Of a DNA stretch of 60,577 nucleotides, positions 16,955-28,732 are shown piece by piece. Source of the stretch: Betaproteobacteria bacterium HGW-Betaproteobacteria-16 (GTDB lineage Bacteria; Pseudomonadota; Gammaproteobacteria; Burkholderiales; Burkholderiaceae_C); the NCBI GenBank assembly GCA_002840835.1, contig PHCQ01000027.1:1-60577 (forward strand). Reading direction: 5' to 3'. Both the position numbers and the translations under genes were made by a program. Below the pieces are notes generated by a model. The model saw only the letters and a program-made list of their open reading frames with translations, did not search any database and was not told the origin of the DNA. Within the stretch, counting starts at the first letter, position 1. Every line of letters begins with the position of its first letter.

Positions 16955-18508
16955 ATGGCCGAACCGATGCTGATCGCCCAGAACGCCCACACCACTTGTC
17001 AGTTGCTGCCCGGGCTGGCCAACCGCCACGGCCTGATCACCGGCGCCACCGGCACCGGCAAGACCGTCACGCTGCAAACTCTGGCCGAACAGTTTTCCAA
17101 CATCGGTGTCCCGGTGTTCATGGCAGACGTCAAGGGCGACCTCTCCGGCATCAGCCAGCCGGGCAGCTTCGGCGAGAAGATCAGCAAAGTGCTGCAGGAC
17201 CGCGGCATCGCCCTGCCCGCTTCCCAGGCCTGCCCCACCACGCTGTGGGACGTGTTCGGCGAACTGGGACACCCCGTGCGCGCCACCATCAGCGACATGG
17301 GTCCCCTGTTGCTGGCCCGCATGCTCAATCTCAATGACACGCAGTCTGGCGTGCTCAACCTGGTGTTCAAGATAGCGGACGACAACGGTCTGCTCCTCCT
17401 GGACATGAAAGACCTGCGGGCCATGCTGCAGCATATTGGCGACAACGCCAAGCAGTTCACCACCGAGTACGGCAACATCAGTGCGGCCAGCATCGGGGCC
17501 ATCCAGCGTGGGCTGATGCAGGTGGAGCAGCAAGGCGGCGATCAGTTCTTCGGCGAACCCATGCTCGACATCAGCGATTTCATGCAGACGGTGGACGGCA
17601 AGGGCGTGATCAACATTCTGGCGGCCGACAAGCTCATGAATGCGCCGCGCCTGTACGCCACCTTTCTGCTGTGGATGCTTTCCGAACTGTTCGAGACCCT
17701 GCCCGAGATCGGCGACCCCGACAAACCCAAGCTGGTGTTCTTCTTCGACGAGGCACACCTGCTGTTCAACGACGCACCCAAGGTACTGATCGAGCGCATC
17801 GAGCTGGTGGTGAGACTGGTGCGCTCCAAGGGCGTGGGCGTGTACTTCGTGACGCAGAACCCGCTGGACATCCCGGACAGTGTGCTCGGCCAGCTGGGCA
17901 ATCGCGTGCAGCACGCCCTGCGCGCCTTCACGCCGCGCGACCAGAAAGCGGTGAAATCGACCGCGCAGACCATGCGCCCCAAGGCCGGGCTGGACATCGA
18001 AGCGGCCATCACAGAGCTTGCCGTGGGCGAGGCACTGGTGAGCCTGCTCGACGCCAAGGGGCGCCCCAGCGAGACCGAACGGGTGTTCGTGATTCCTCCG
18101 GGCAGCCAGCTCGGTCCGATCACGGATGCACAGCGCCACCAGTTGCGTCAGGAATCGCTGGTGGCTGGCGTCTACGAAAAGGTGCTGGACCGCGAAAGTG
18201 CCTACGAAATGTTCGCCCAGCATGCGGCGCAGCGCGGCGCCGAAGCCCCGCCCCAAGAAGACAAGGCCGCGCCCAAGACACCCCGCATACCCGGTGCAGC
18301 GAAGCCCGCACCCGAGTCCAATGGTGGCGGCTTCGGCGGCATGGTCAGTGAAACCTTGTTCGGTCGCACCGGCCCGCGCGGCGGTCAGTACGACGGTCTG
18401 GTCCAGACCATGGCCAAGACAGCGGCGCGCACGGTGGCCAGCGGGCTCGGTCGCCAGATTTTGCGGGGTGTGCTGGGCGGTCTGATGGGCGGCAAACGAT
18501 CCAAGTGA
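16955..18508 (+). CDS. HerA-like helicase domain protein (DUF853/YjgR family)
   Basis: A 517-residue P-loop ATPase of the DUF853 (YjgR) family, related to HerA/FtsK ATPases. It has Walker [16 protein letters not shown] near residue 31, [12 protein letters not shown], and Walker B-like [13 protein letters not shown] near residue 256, followed by [19 protein letters not shown]. After about residue 425 a Pro/Ala/Lys-rich linker leads to a Gly-rich C terminus with [18 protein letters not shown]. The molecular role of the family is not established. It overlaps the next gene by 4 bp (GTGA). Confidence 0.9.
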   Translation: MAEPMLIAQNAHTTCQLLPGLANRHGLITGATGTGKTVTLQTLAEQFSNIGVPVFMADVKGDLSGISQPGSFGEKISKVLQDRGIALPASQACPTTLWDVFGELGHPVRATISDMGPLLLARMLNLNDTQSGVLNLVFKIADDNGLLLLDMKDLRAMLQHIGDNAKQFTTEYGNISAASIGAIQRGLMQVEQQGGDQFFGEPMLDISDFMQTVDGKGVINILAADKLMNAPRLYATFLLWMLSELFETLPEIGDPDKPKLVFFFDEAHLLFNDAPKVLIERIELVVRLVRSKGVGVYFVTQNPLDIPDSVLGQLGNRVQHALRAFTPRDQKAVKSTAQTMRPKAGLDIEAAITELAVGEALVSLLDAKGRPSETERVFVIPPGSQLGPITDAQRHQLRQESLVAGVYEKVLDRESAYEMFAQHAAQRGAEAPPQEDKAAPKTPRIPGAAKPAPESNGGGFGGMVSETLFGRTGPRGGQYDGLVQTMAKTAARTVASGLGRQILRGVLGGLMGGKRSK

Positions 18509-19002
18509 ACACGTACATGAAGTTCGCTTTCTACTTGCTTCTCGCCGCCATCGTGCTGATGCTGGTGATCGCCCAACTCGGCTTGCTGAGTGGTCAACAG
18601 CCACGCGATCTCGGTGTGAAAGACGGCAGGCTCAAGCCCCCGTCGCTCACCCGCAACAGCGTGAGCAGCCAGGCCGCGCTGCACCCTGAACATCCCCAGC
18701 GCACCTATGCCAGCATTGAAGCGCTGCCGTTCAAGCCAGGTGGCTCAGCTGAATCTCTCAGGGCACTCGAAGCCGCGTTGAATGCCATGCCCGGCATCAC
18801 CGTCGTAGAACAGAAGCCCGATTACCTGTACGCACAGGCACAAACGCGCTGGCTCAAGTTCGTGGACGACATGGAGTTCTGGGTCAACCCCGCCAGCTCT
18901 GTGATCGAACTGCGCAGCGCCAGCCGCCTCGGGCGGGAGGACTTTGGTGTGAACCGCCAACGAATTGAAGCGCTGCGGGCTGCCTACCTCGCTTCACCCT
19001 GA
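18505..19002 (+). CDS. DUF1499 family membrane-anchored protein
   Basis: A 165-residue protein with one N-terminal transmembrane segment ([19 protein letters not shown]) and a DUF1499 domain containing [28 protein letters not shown] and [19 protein letters not shown]. Function is unknown. The GTG at 18505 overlaps the stop of the HerA-like gene; an ATG at 18517 (MKFAFYLL) is an equally good start. It ends 33 bp before a strong bidirectional terminator. Confidence 0.85.
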   Translation: MNTYMKFAFYLLLAAIVLMLVIAQLGLLSGQQPRDLGVKDGRLKPPSLTRNSVSSQAALHPEHPQRTYASIEALPFKPGGSAESLRALEAALNAMPGITVVEQKPDYLYAQAQTRWLKFVDDMEFWVNPASSVIELRSASRLGREDFGVNRQRIEALRAAYLASP

Positions 19003-19035
19003 GCGATACTGACTTTGACAGGCAGACCAGAATAG

Positions 19036-19062
19036 AAAAGGCCCGGCGTACCGGGCCTTTTT
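19036..19062. terminator. Bidirectional intrinsic terminator between DUF1499 gene and clpA
   Basis: An 11-bp perfect stem (aaaaggcccgg / ccgggcctttt, loop cgta) with A and T runs on either side lies between the convergent DUF1499 gene and clpA, so it can serve both strands. Confidence 0.9.
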
Positions 19063-19078
19063 CTGGGGCCGACTTGGG

Positions 19079-21415
19079 TCAACCGGCTGTGGCCTCTTCC
19101 GGCTTGGCCTTGCCTTCCTTCTTCTGCAGAGGCTGGATGTCGAGCTTGACTTCCTGGGTTTCCTTGCCGGCTTCGTCGGTGACCGTCTCCAGGTCCACGG
19201 TCAGCCGTCCACCGTCGGTCAGGCGGCCAAACAGCAACTCGTCGGCCAGCGCACGACGTATCGTGTCCTGGATCAGGCGCTGCATCGGACGGGCTCCCAT
19301 CAAAGGGTCGAAACCCTTCTTGGCCAGGTGCTTGCGCAAGGTGTCGGTGAACGCAACTTCCACCTTCTTCTCGGCGAGCTGGCCTTCGAGCTGAAGCAGG
19401 AACTTGTCGACCACCCGCAAGATGATGTTCTCATCCAGCGCCTTGAAGCCCACGATGGCGTCCAGCCGGTTGCGGAATTCCGGTGTGAACAGTCGCTTGA
19501 TGTCGGCCATCTCGTCGCCTGCTTCGCGGGGGTTCGTAAAGCCGATGGTGGCCTTGTTCATGGTCTCCGCACCGGCGTTCGTCGTCATGATCACGATCAC
19601 GTTGCGGAAATCGGCCTTGCGCCCGTTGTTGTCGGTCAGGGTGCCGTGGTCCATCACCTGCAGCAGCACGTTGAAGATGTCCGGGTGAGCCTTCTCGATC
19701 TCATCCAGCAGCAGCACGCAATGCGGCTTCTTGGTCACGGCTTCGGTCAGCAACCCGCCCTGGTCAAAGCCCACGTAGCCCGGAGGCGCACCGATCAGGC
19801 GACTCACCGCATGGCGCTCCATGTACTCCGACATGTCAAACCGGATCAGGTCGATGCCCATGATGTAGGCGAGCTGCTTCGCGGCTTCGGTCTTGCCCAC
19901 ACCGGTGGGACCGCTGAACAGGAAGGCGCCGATCGGCTTGTCGCTCTTGCCCAGACCCGAACGCGCCATCTTCACCGATGACGCCAGCACTTCCAGCGCC
20001 TTGTCCTGGCCAAAGACCACACTCTTCAGGTCGCGCTCGAGCGTTTGCAGCTTGCCGCGGTCGTCGTTCGACACATTGGCGGGCGGAATGCGCGCAATCT
20101 TGGCCACGATCTCTTCGACCTCGGTCTTGCTGATGGTCTTCTTGCGCTTCGACACCGGCAGGATGCGCTGCGCGGCACCAGCCTCGTCAATGACGTCAAT
20201 GGCCTTGTCCGGCAGATGGCGGTCGTTGATGTACTTGGCGCTCAACTCTGCCGCGGCCTGCAGCGCAGCCAAGGCGTACTTCACGTTGTGGTGCTCTTCA
20301 AAGCGGGACTTGAGGCCCTTGAGGATGTCGACCGTCTGCTCCACCGTGGGCTCCACCACATCCACCTTCTGGAAGCGGCGGCTGAGCGCAGCGTCTTTTT
20401 CGAAGATGCCGCGGTATTCGGTGAAGGTCGTCGCACCGATGCACTTGAGCTGCCCGCTGGAGAGCGCTGGCTTGAGCAGGTTGGACGCATCCAGCGTACC
20501 ACCCGAAGCAGCGCCTGCACCGATGAGGGTGTGAATCTCGTCAATGAAAAGGATGGCGTTGGGCTTGTCCTTGAGCGACTTGAGCACACCTTTCAGGCGC
20601 TGCTCGAAATCGCCACGGTACTTGGTACCGGCCAGCAAAGCACCCATGTCGAGCGAGAACACGCTGGACTCGGCCAGGATCTCGGGCACATCGCCTTGCG
20701 TGATGCGCCAGGCCAGGCCCTCTGCAATCGCGGTTTTTCCCACGCCAGCCTCGCCCACCAGCAGCGGGTTGTTCTTGCGGCGGCGGCACAGGATCTGAAT
20801 CACACGCTCGACTTCGTATTCACGCCCGATCAGCGGGTCGATCTTGCCGTCCTTGGCGAGCTGGTTCAGGTTCTGGGTGAACTGTTCCAGCGGCGAGGCC
20901 TTCTCATTGCCCTTGGGCTCGGCGGCCTCTTCGTTTTCAGCGGCGCTCTCGCCGGGCTTGCCGGTATCTGGCGGGTCGCTCTTGCGAATGCCGTGGGCGA
21001 TGAAGTTCACCACGTCCAGGCGGGTCACACCCTGCTGGTGGAGGTAGTACACCGCGTGCGAATCCTTTTCGCCAAAGATGGCCACGAGCACGTTGGCGCC
21101 GGTGACTTCCTTCTTGCCATTGCCAGTGCTTTGCACGTGCATGATGGCTCGCTGGATCACGCGTTGAAAGCCCAGCGTTGGCTGAGTGTCCACTTCGTCC
21201 GAACCGGCCACCTGAGGGGTGTTGTCCTTGATGAAGTTGGTCAACGACTTCCGAAGGTCGTCGATATTGGCCGAGCAGGCCCGGAGCACCTCCGCCGCGC
21301 TGGGGTTGTCCAGCAGGGCGAGCAGCAGGTGCTCGACGGTAATGAATTCGTGTCGCTGTTGCCTGGCCTCGACGAAGGCCATATGCAAGCTGACTTCAAG
21401 TTCTTGGGCAATCAT
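19079..21415 (-). CDS. clpA: ATP-dependent Clp protease ATP-binding subunit ClpA
   Basis: ClpA is the AAA+ unfoldase that feeds ClpP. The 778-residue protein has the ClpA N-domain (MIAQELEVSLHMAFVEAR, HEFITVEHLLLALL), a first AAA module with GEAGVGKTAIAEGLAW and ILFIDEIHTLIGAG, and a second with GPTGVGKTEAAKQLAY and VLLLDEIEKAHPDIFN; the ClpP-binding loop region falls in the second module. The ATG at 21415 has AAAGGA eight bases upstream and is preferred over a GTG two codons earlier. It follows clpS on the same strand, separated by 90 bp. Confidence 0.97.
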   Translation of the reverse strand: MIAQELEVSLHMAFVEARQQRHEFITVEHLLLALLDNPSAAEVLRACSANIDDLRKSLTNFIKDNTPQVAGSDEVDTQPTLGFQRVIQRAIMHVQSTGNGKKEVTGANVLVAIFGEKDSHAVYYLHQQGVTRLDVVNFIAHGIRKSDPPDTGKPGESAAENEEAAEPKGNEKASPLEQFTQNLNQLAKDGKIDPLIGREYEVERVIQILCRRRKNNPLLVGEAGVGKTAIAEGLAWRITQGDVPEILAESSVFSLDMGALLAGTKYRGDFEQRLKGVLKSLKDKPNAILFIDEIHTLIGAGAASGGTLDASNLLKPALSSGQLKCIGATTFTEYRGIFEKDAALSRRFQKVDVVEPTVEQTVDILKGLKSRFEEHHNVKYALAALQAAAELSAKYINDRHLPDKAIDVIDEAGAAQRILPVSKRKKTISKTEVEEIVAKIARIPPANVSNDDRGKLQTLERDLKSVVFGQDKALEVLASSVKMARSGLGKSDKPIGAFLFSGPTGVGKTEAAKQLAYIMGIDLIRFDMSEYMERHAVSRLIGAPPGYVGFDQGGLLTEAVTKKPHCVLLLDEIEKAHPDIFNVLLQVMDHGTLTDNNGRKADFRNVIVIMTTNAGAETMNKATIGFTNPREAGDEMADIKRLFTPEFRNRLDAIVGFKALDENIILRVVDKFLLQLEGQLAEKKVEVAFTDTLRKHLAKKGFDPLMGARPMQRLIQDTIRRALADELLFGRLTDGGRLTVDLETVTDEAGKETQEVKLDIQPLQKKEGKAKPEEATAG

Positions 21416-21505
21416 GGACACGTCCTTTGGCTGTGGGTGATCTGAATCGCAATTGGTGAGAGCAAAGACTGGGTGGGTTCGTTCACATCTGGGGCAGGTT
21501 CTGTC

Positions 21506-21862
21506 TTATTCAACAGGTTCACTCAAGCATTGCAGTGGATGGCCTGCGCCTCTGGCCGCTTGCAAGACTTGGTCCACCTTGGTACTGGCCACATCGCGAG
21601 AATAAACCCCGCAAATGCCTTTTCCCTCCAGGTGAATCTTGAGCATGATCTGTGTGGCTGTTTCCCGGTCCTTGCCAAAGTATTCCTGAATGACGTGTAC
21701 CACGAACTCCATGGGCGTGAAGTCGTCATTGAGCAATACCACCTGAAACATCTGGGGCGGCTTGGCGCGCTGTGTACGACGCTCAAGCACCACCGCATCG
21801 TCGCTTCCCACGCTGGGCGGCGCGACGGGGGTTTCGGGTTTTTTGGGGTTCTGGGTGGCCAT
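21506..21862 (-). CDS. clpS: ATP-dependent Clp protease adaptor ClpS
   Basis: ClpS delivers N-degron substrates to ClpA. The 118-residue protein has a flexible N-terminal extension rich in Pro, Lys and Arg followed by the folded core [20 protein letters not shown], with the NDD and M of the N-degron pocket, and [18 protein letters not shown]. An ATG at 21871 (MVFMATQ) is an alternative start. It is directly upstream of clpA; the csp gene often found nearby was not seen. Confidence 0.95.
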   Translation of the reverse strand: MATQNPKKPETPVAPPSVGSDDAVVLERRTQRAKPPQMFQVVLLNDDFTPMEFVVHVIQEYFGKDRETATQIMLKIHLEGKGICGVYSRDVASTKVDQVLQAARGAGHPLQCLSEPVE

Positions 21863-21992
21863 GAAAACCATTCTAGCGGCGCACACACTTCCTCACTGAA
21901 AGCCGGGCCAAGGAACCACGATTCTTCCTGGGGCCAAGTCACGAGATGAAGGCTGGCGCAGCAACGCATGCACCATTTTGCAGCGCGCGCCC

Positions 21993-22030
21993 AAAACAAA
22001 ACCGCCGAGGAGCCATGCTTCCCGGCGGCT
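21993..22030 (-). terminator. Intrinsic terminator downstream of icd
   Basis: A GC-rich hairpin (ccgccg / cggcgg with further internal pairing) is preceded on the plus strand by aaaacaaaa, giving a U-rich tract on the minus strand after the icd reading frame. Confidence 0.7.
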
Positions 22031-22055
22031 ATTTGTGGCATTCGCTACTGTCCGG

Positions 22056-22080
22056 ACTTCATCCGACGAGCGGATGAAGT
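22056..22080. other. Perfect 10-bp hairpin just 3' of icd
   Basis: Arms acttcatccg and cggatgaagt enclose a 5-nt loop (acgag), 15 bp after the icd stop and ahead of the GC-rich terminator. No T tract adjoins it, so it is more likely an mRNA 3'-end stabilising element than a terminator. Confidence 0.55.
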
Positions 22081-22095
22081 GTGAACCTCAGCAGC

Positions 22096-23349
<1,254 letters not shown>

Positions 23350-23510
23350 GTAGAGAGTCTCCGGTTGGGATGCGTTGAATAACAGAAAGTCACCCGGCAC
23401 GGTGCCCCAGGGTGGCTACCCGACAAATTCTAGTCCCTATCAGCAGATCGCCCTGCCCTGCCGCAGCCGCCGGTTTCCGGCCCGCCTCTTCCTTGAGGGA
23501 CAATGCCTTC

Positions 23511-23981
23511 ATGCGCAAAACCATGTCCCCCAACGCCATGAAAATCATGCTGGCCAGTGTGCTGATGCTCCTGCTGACACCCGCCCTGGCCCAGGATGCC
23601 CCGCAACTGGACCTTCCGCGCACCACCCTCAAGGCCGGCATGCACCTGATACAGGCCCAGGTGGCATCCACGCCGCAGCAGCGGGCCGTGGGCCTGATGC
23701 ACCGGGCCGACATGCCTGCCAACGAGGGCATGCTGTTCGTGTTCGAGCAGCCCGCCGTTCAGTGTTTCTGGATGAAGAACACGCTGCTGCCACTGACCGC
23801 CGCTTTTGTGCAGGACGATGGCACGGTGGTCAACCTGGCCGACATGCAGCCGCAGTCACTGGACTCGCACTGCTCGGCCAAACCGGTGCGCTACGTGCTG
23901 GAGATGCACCAGGGCTGGTTTGCCAAGCGCCGCATCCAGAAAGGATTCAGGCTCATCGGCCCACCATTCGCAGGCCGCTGA
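23511..23981 (+). CDS. DUF192 family secreted protein
   Basis: A 156-residue protein with a signal peptide (IMLASVLMLLLTPALAQ) and a DUF192 domain: ASTPQQRAVGLMHRADMPANEGMLFVF, CFWMKNTLLPLTAAFV and the C-terminal KPVRYVLEMHQGWFAKRR. The family is widespread and without established function. The ATG at 23511 is used; ATGs at 23526 and 23541 are alternatives. It is divergent from icd and convergent with the monomeric isocitrate dehydrogenase gene. Confidence 0.88.
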   Translation: MRKTMSPNAMKIMLASVLMLLLTPALAQDAPQLDLPRTTLKAGMHLIQAQVASTPQQRAVGLMHRADMPANEGMLFVFEQPAVQCFWMKNTLLPLTAAFVQDDGTVVNLADMQPQSLDSHCSAKPVRYVLEMHQGWFAKRRIQKGFRLIGPPFAGR

Positions 23982-23998
23982 GTTCCCGCGAGCAACCC

Positions 23999-26236
23999 TC
24001 AGGCGGTTGCAGCAGCCAGTGCGGCATTGAAGACCTGACTCGGCCGCATGACCTGGGCCAGCTTGTCGAAGTCGGGCTTGAAATAGCCGCCGATATCGAC
24101 CGGCTTGCCCTGAACGGCGGCCAGTTCGGCCACGATGGCCTGCTCCTGCTCAGCCAGTGACTTGGCCAGGGGCGCAAAGTGCGAAGCCAGTTCGGCGTCT
24201 TCAGTCTGAGCCGCCAGTTCTGCGGACCAGTACATGGCTAGGTAGAACTGACTGCCGCGGTTGTCCAGCTCACCGGTCTTGGGCGACGGGCCCTTGCGGT
24301 TGTCCAGCAGTTTACCGGTGGCCGAATCCAGCGTTCTGGCCAGCAGGGTCGCTTTCTTGTTGCCGCTCTTGAGGCCCAGGTCTTCGAGTGACACAGCCAG
24401 GGCAAGAAACTCGCCCAGCGAATCCCAGCGCAGGTGATTCTCTTCCACCAGTTGCTGCACGTGCTTGGGCGCCGAGCCGCCCGCACCGGTTTCGTACATG
24501 CCGCCACCGGCCATCAGCGGGACGACGGACAGCATCTTGGCCGACGTGCCCAGCTCCATGATGGGGAACAGATCGGTCAGGTAATCGCGCAGGATGTTGC
24601 CAGTGGCGCTGATCGTGTCTTGGCCGCGAATGACACGCTCAAGCGTGTAGCGCATGGCGCGCACCTGGCTCATGATCTGAATGTCCAGCCCGGTGGTGTC
24701 GTGCTCGTGCAGGTACATCCGGACCTTGGTGATCAGCTGCGCCTCGTGAGGGCGGTAAGCGTCCAGCCAGAACACCACCGGCATGCCCGAATTGCGGGCG
24801 CGGGTGACCGCCAGCTTGACCCAGTCACGAATGGCGGCGTCCTTCACCTGGCACATGCGCCAGATGTCGCCTGCCTCCACGTCCTGGCTCATCAGCACTT
24901 CGCCCGTTTCCAGGTCGGTGATGTTGGCCACACCGTCTTCGGTGATTTCGAAAGTCTTGTCGTGCGAGCCGTATTCTTCGGCCTGCTGGGCCATCAGGCC
25001 CACGTTGGGTACCGTGCCCATGGTCTTGGGGTCGAAGGCGCCGTGCCACTTGCAGAAGTTGATCATCTCCTGGTAGATACGGGCAAAGGTTGACTCGGGC
25101 ATCACGGCCTTGACATCCTTGAGACGCCCGTTGGCGTCCCACATCTTGCCGCCATTGCGAATCATGGCCGGCATGGAGGCGTCGACAATCACGTCGTTGG
25201 GCGAGTGGAAGTTGGTGATGCCCTTGGACGAATCGACCATGGCCAGCTCGGGGCGGTTTTCATGGCAGGCGTGCAGGTCCCGCTTGATTTCGTCTTGCTG
25301 GCTCTGCGGCAAGGTGGCGATCTTGTTGTAGAGATCAACCATGCCATTGTTGACGTTGACACCCAGCTCGTCGAACAGCTTGCCGTGCTTCTCGAAGGCT
25401 TCCTTGTAGAAGATCCTGACACAGTGACCGAACACAATGGGGTGCGAAACCTTCATCATGGTGGCCTTGACGTGCAGCGAGAACATCACACCCGTCTTGC
25501 GGGCGTCCTCGATCTCTTTTTCGTAAAAGGCGAGCAACGCCTTCTTGCTCATGAACATGCTGTCGATCACTTCCCGGTCCAGCAAGGCGACTCGTTCCTT
25601 GAGCACGACGGCCTTTCCAGATTTGGTGATCAGCTCCATCTTCACATTGCGGGCGCGGTCCAGCGTCATGGACTTTTCGCCGTGGTAGAAGTCACCGTGG
25701 TGCATGTGGGAAACGTGTGTTCGCGAGGCCTGACTCCACTCAGCCATGCTGTGCGGGTTCTTGCGTGCGTACTCCTTGACGGCTCGCGGAGCGCGACGGT
25801 CAGAGTTGCCCTCGCGCAGGACGGGGTTCACGGCCGAACCCAGGCACTTGCCATAGCGGGCCTTGATGGCCTTCTCTTCATCGTTCTTCGGGTTCTCCGG
25901 GTAGTCCGGCAAGGCATAGCCCTTGGCCTGCAGTTCCTTGATGGCCGACACCAGTTGCCCCACCGACGCGCTGATGTTGGGCAGCTTGATGATGTTGGCT
26001 TCAGGTTTGAGCGTGAGCTTGCCCAGTTCGGCGAGGCTGTCGGGCACGCGCTGATCTTCAGACAGGTATTCGGGGAAGTTGCCGAGAATGCGGGCGGCCA
26101 CCGAAATATCGCTGGTTTCGACGTGCACGCCGGCAGGCGCCGTGAAAGCGCGCACAACGGGCAGGAAAGCGCTGGTGGCCAGCAGCGGGGCCTCGTCGGT
26201 CAGCGTGTAGATGATGGTGGATGGGGTGTTGCTCAT
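23999..26236 (-). CDS. NADP-dependent isocitrate dehydrogenase, monomeric type
   Basis: A 745-residue monomeric-type isocitrate dehydrogenase, identified by [20 protein letters not shown] at the N terminus, [39 protein letters not shown] (the isocitrate-binding Ser/Asn/Arg segment), [14 protein letters not shown] and [20 protein letters not shown] in the NADP-binding part. Length matches the family (about 740). The ATG at 26236 follows GGAG. It duplicates the activity of icd with an unrelated sequence; differential regulation is inferred but no regulatory site was identified. Confidence 0.96.
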   Translation of the reverse strand: MSNTPSTIIYTLTDEAPLLATSAFLPVVRAFTAPAGVHVETSDISVAARILGNFPEYLSEDQRVPDSLAELGKLTLKPEANIIKLPNISASVGQLVSAIKELQAKGYALPDYPENPKNDEEKAIKARYGKCLGSAVNPVLREGNSDRRAPRAVKEYARKNPHSMAEWSQASRTHVSHMHHGDFYHGEKSMTLDRARNVKMELITKSGKAVVLKERVALLDREVIDSMFMSKKALLAFYEKEIEDARKTGVMFSLHVKATMMKVSHPIVFGHCVRIFYKEAFEKHGKLFDELGVNVNNGMVDLYNKIATLPQSQQDEIKRDLHACHENRPELAMVDSSKGITNFHSPNDVIVDASMPAMIRNGGKMWDANGRLKDVKAVMPESTFARIYQEMINFCKWHGAFDPKTMGTVPNVGLMAQQAEEYGSHDKTFEITEDGVANITDLETGEVLMSQDVEAGDIWRMCQVKDAAIRDWVKLAVTRARNSGMPVVFWLDAYRPHEAQLITKVRMYLHEHDTTGLDIQIMSQVRAMRYTLERVIRGQDTISATGNILRDYLTDLFPIMELGTSAKMLSVVPLMAGGGMYETGAGGSAPKHVQQLVEENHLRWDSLGEFLALAVSLEDLGLKSGNKKATLLARTLDSATGKLLDNRKGPSPKTGELDNRGSQFYLAMYWSAELAAQTEDAELASHFAPLAKSLAEQEQAIVAELAAVQGKPVDIGGYFKPDFDKLAQVMRPSQVFNAALAAATA

Positions 26237-26432
26237 GAGATTTCTCCGGGTGTCATTCTTGGTGTCTGAATTCCGCTGGAGCGTGAGGCTGTCCGGCCGA
26301 ATCCAAGGATCCTTGGGGATTTTGCTCGCAGCGCTCTGACCGCCATACCGTTTTTTGAACTCATATGCCGCATTATGGAAAGACGCGGAATTTTTTTCCT
26401 TTTTGAACGGACCTCTGCCCCCAGAATGGCAA

Positions 26433-26463
26433 GAAAAAAGCCCGGAGGGCTAACCCCCGGGCT
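26433..26463 (-). terminator. Intrinsic terminator of sodB
   Basis: A 7-bp outer stem (agcccgg / ccgggct) with an inner GGG/CCC pairing is preceded on the plus strand by six A residues, giving a U tract on the minus strand, 25 bp after the sodB stop. Confidence 0.85.
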
Positions 26464-26487
26464 TCACTGGAGCCGAGATCGGCCCGG

Positions 26488-27069
26488 TTAGCCGAAGTTC
26501 TTTTCGGCAAACGACCAGTTCACCAGCTTGTCGAGGAAGGTCTCGACAAACTTCGGGCGCGCGTTGCGGTAGTCGATGTAATAGGCGTGCTCCCACACAT
26601 CCACCGTCAGCAGTGCCTTGTCGTCGGTGGTGAGCGGCGTGCCGGCAGCGCCCGTGTTCACAATGTCGACCGTGCCGTCAGGCTTCTTGACCAGCCAGGT
26701 CCAGCCTGAGCCGAAATTGCCCACCGCGCTCTTCACGAAGGCTTCCTTGAAGGCGGCGTAGCTGCCCCACTTTGCATTGATGGCCGTGGCCAGCGCACCG
26801 GATGGCTCACCACCACCATTGGGCTTCATGCAGTTCCAGAAGAAGGTGTGGTTCCAGATCTGTGCAGCGTTGTTGTACACGCCGCCGCTGGATTTCTTGA
26901 TGATGGCCTCGAGGTCGAGATTCTCGAACTCGGTTCCTTTTTGCAGGTTGTTCAGGTTCACCACGTAGGCGTTGTGGTGCTTGCCATGGTGGAATTCAAG
27001 CGTCTCGCGGCTGTAGTGCGGAGCCAGATCGTCCAGGCCGTAAGGCAATGCGGGCAGGGTATGTTCCAT
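26488..27069 (-). CDS. sodB: Superoxide dismutase [Fe]
   Basis: The 193-residue cytoplasmic enzyme dismutates superoxide. Metal ligands are visible as the His in [15 protein letters not shown], the His in WNHTFFW, and the Asp and His in [11 protein letters not shown]. Gln just ahead of the second ligand ([11 protein letters not shown]) and the [10 protein letters not shown] segment mark the iron-type rather than manganese-type subgroup. The ATG at 27069 has GAGGAAAT upstream. It is followed by a clear terminator and lies alone between xseA and the monomeric isocitrate dehydrogenase gene. Confidence 0.95.
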   Translation of the reverse strand: MEHTLPALPYGLDDLAPHYSRETLEFHHGKHHNAYVVNLNNLQKGTEFENLDLEAIIKKSSGGVYNNAAQIWNHTFFWNCMKPNGGGEPSGALATAINAKWGSYAAFKEAFVKSAVGNFGSGWTWLVKKPDGTVDIVNTGAAGTPLTTDDKALLTVDVWEHAYYIDYRNARPKFVETFLDKLVNWSFAEKNFG

Positions 27070-27233
27070 GTGATTTCCTCGTGTGATTGAAGTTTTGATG
27101 ACAACGAACGATGGTCCACCTGAAAAAGCCGCACCATCGTCTGCGCGGACCATTGTAGGAAACCCTGATGCAAGCAACAGCAACAGGGTCTTAGTTCGAG
27201 TTCACGACCTGCGCGGGGGGCGACAACACTCTC

Positions 27234-28568
27234 TCAGTCAGCATCCACCGTCAAACCGATCTGCCCGTCCGCCAGGGTGGCCACCAACGCTTGGCCTGGA
27301 TGGCTTTGGCCCACACTTTTGATGGCCACACCATGCGCATCGCTCAGGTAGGCATATCCGCGCTCCAGCACCAGATGCGGATCGAGCATTCCCAGTGATG
27401 TTTCACAGGTCTGCAAGCGTCTGCATTGCAGCTCCATGGCCCGCTCCACCGCCCGAGGAAGAGCGGCCTCCATGGCCTCGATGCGCACCTGGTGTCGCTG
27501 GGTGGCATGCTTCACCCCACTCTGCAATCTGTGTTGAAGCGCTGAGAGCCTCTGAGCGCTTTCATGCAAGCGGGACGAAGGCCTGCCCAGGCGCTGGGCA
27601 ATGTAGTCGATGCGCTGCGCACGGCGATCCAGGCCACTCACCATTTCATCCCGCAAACGCTCGCCCAGGTAGCTCAGTTCGCCCAGGCGCTGCTCCCTTG
27701 GCGGAGAACACAGTTCTGCTGCGGCCGTGGGTGTGGGTGCGCGCAGGTCCGCAACAAAATCGGCCAGCGTGAAATCCGTTTCATGGCCCACGCCACACAC
27801 CACCGGCATGGGCGCCTGCGCAATGGTTCGCACGACGCCAGCATCGTTGAACGACCACAGGTCTTCCAGCGACCCGCCGCCGCGCACCAGCAGCAACACT
27901 TCGCTCTCGCCATGCTCTCTGAAACGCATGAACGCAGTCTGAAGCGCGGCACAAAGCTCGGCAGGCGCCGAACTGCCCTGCACGGAGGCAGGATAGATCA
28001 CCACCGGCAAATGCGGCACACGCCGTCGAAGTGCCGTCACGACATCTCGCAAAGCGGCCGCACCCAGCGATGTCACGACACCGATGCTCCTGGGCTGCGG
28101 CGGCAGAGGCCTTTTTCGGGAGGCATCGAACAAGCCCTCTGATTCGAGTTGCGCCTTGAGCAACAGAAACTGCTCAAACAGGGCGCCCTGCCCCACAGGC
28201 TGCAGACTTTCAACGATCAGTTGAAGGTCCCCTCTGGGGCCATACACATCCAGTTTGCCCCGCACCTCCACCAACTGTCCGTCGCGGGGCTGGAACTTCA
28301 GTTGGTCGGCCGCACGCCGGAACATGGCACAACGCACCTGGCCGGTGTCGTCCTTGAGCGAAAAATAACAATGCCCGCTGGCCGCCCGGGAAAAGCCTGA
28401 GAGTTCGCCGCGGACGGCGACAGGATTGAACCGGGCCGACAAAGTGTCCGCAATGGCTCGCATGAGGGGCCCAACCGCCCATATGCGCCCCGCAGAATCG
28501 GCTGTTCCAGAAAAAAAACCTTCAACCACGCGGCCTCCAGAGCAAAAGGTGTCCACAGGCCGCGCCAT
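27234..28568 (-). CDS. xseA: Exodeoxyribonuclease VII large subunit XseA
   Basis: XseA is the catalytic subunit of exonuclease VII, which degrades single-stranded DNA. The 444-residue protein has an N-terminal OB domain (RFNPVAVRGELSGFSRAASG, YFSLKDDTGQVRCAMF), the catalytic region IGVVTSLGAAALRDV, VLLLVRGGGSLEDLWSFND and PVVCGVGHETDFTLADFVAD, then a long helical coiled coil and a C-terminal strand segment. The ATG at 28568 gives about 25 residues before the conserved RIWAVGPLMRAIADTLSARF. The small subunit gene xseB is not in the window. Confidence 0.96.
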   Translation of the reverse strand: MARPVDTFCSGGRVVEGFFSGTADSAGRIWAVGPLMRAIADTLSARFNPVAVRGELSGFSRAASGHCYFSLKDDTGQVRCAMFRRAADQLKFQPRDGQLVEVRGKLDVYGPRGDLQLIVESLQPVGQGALFEQFLLLKAQLESEGLFDASRKRPLPPQPRSIGVVTSLGAAALRDVVTALRRRVPHLPVVIYPASVQGSSAPAELCAALQTAFMRFREHGESEVLLLVRGGGSLEDLWSFNDAGVVRTIAQAPMPVVCGVGHETDFTLADFVADLRAPTPTAAAELCSPPREQRLGELSYLGERLRDEMVSGLDRRAQRIDYIAQRLGRPSSRLHESAQRLSALQHRLQSGVKHATQRHQVRIEAMEAALPRAVERAMELQCRRLQTCETSLGMLDPHLVLERGYAYLSDAHGVAIKSVGQSHPGQALVATLADGQIGLTVDAD

Positions 28569-28629
28569 TCAATGCGCCAGGCCTGTGGCGGTTGCCTGCG
28601 GGAGGATGACTGGTACAAGCCATTGATTT

Positions 28630-28651
28630 CAAAGTGTTTTGTGTGACTTTG
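28630..28651. promoter_or_regulatory. Inverted repeat CAAAGT-N10-ACTTTG
   Basis: Two perfect 6-bp arms are separated by 10 bp in an AT-rich stretch upstream of xseA. The geometry suits a dimeric regulator or a small stem; the factor is unknown. Confidence 0.35.
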
Positions 28652-28723
28652 TCTGCTAACCATTGCCAGCGCGGCCCCGGCTGCACAAGTGAGCCGCCTG
28701 GCCGAGCCACGTTCTTCACAAAG

Positions 28724-28732
28724 TTATCCACA
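28724..28732 (+). promoter_or_regulatory. DnaA-box match TTATCCACA
   Basis: A perfect nine-base match to the strong DnaA box occurs between xseA and exbB. It is a single copy; no cluster or typical origin genes (dnaA, dnaN, gyrB) are nearby, so it is not a chromosomal origin. It could titrate DnaA or regulate a flanking gene. Confidence 0.45.

Noticed and set aside
26305..26318. Palindrome ccaaggatccttgg upstream of the monomeric isocitrate dehydrogenase gene
   Set aside because: It is short, has no repeat nearby and no known factor; it could be chance.
28724..28732. Chromosomal replication origin at the DnaA box
   Set aside because: Only one box is present, and dnaA, dnaN, gyrB and rpmH are absent.
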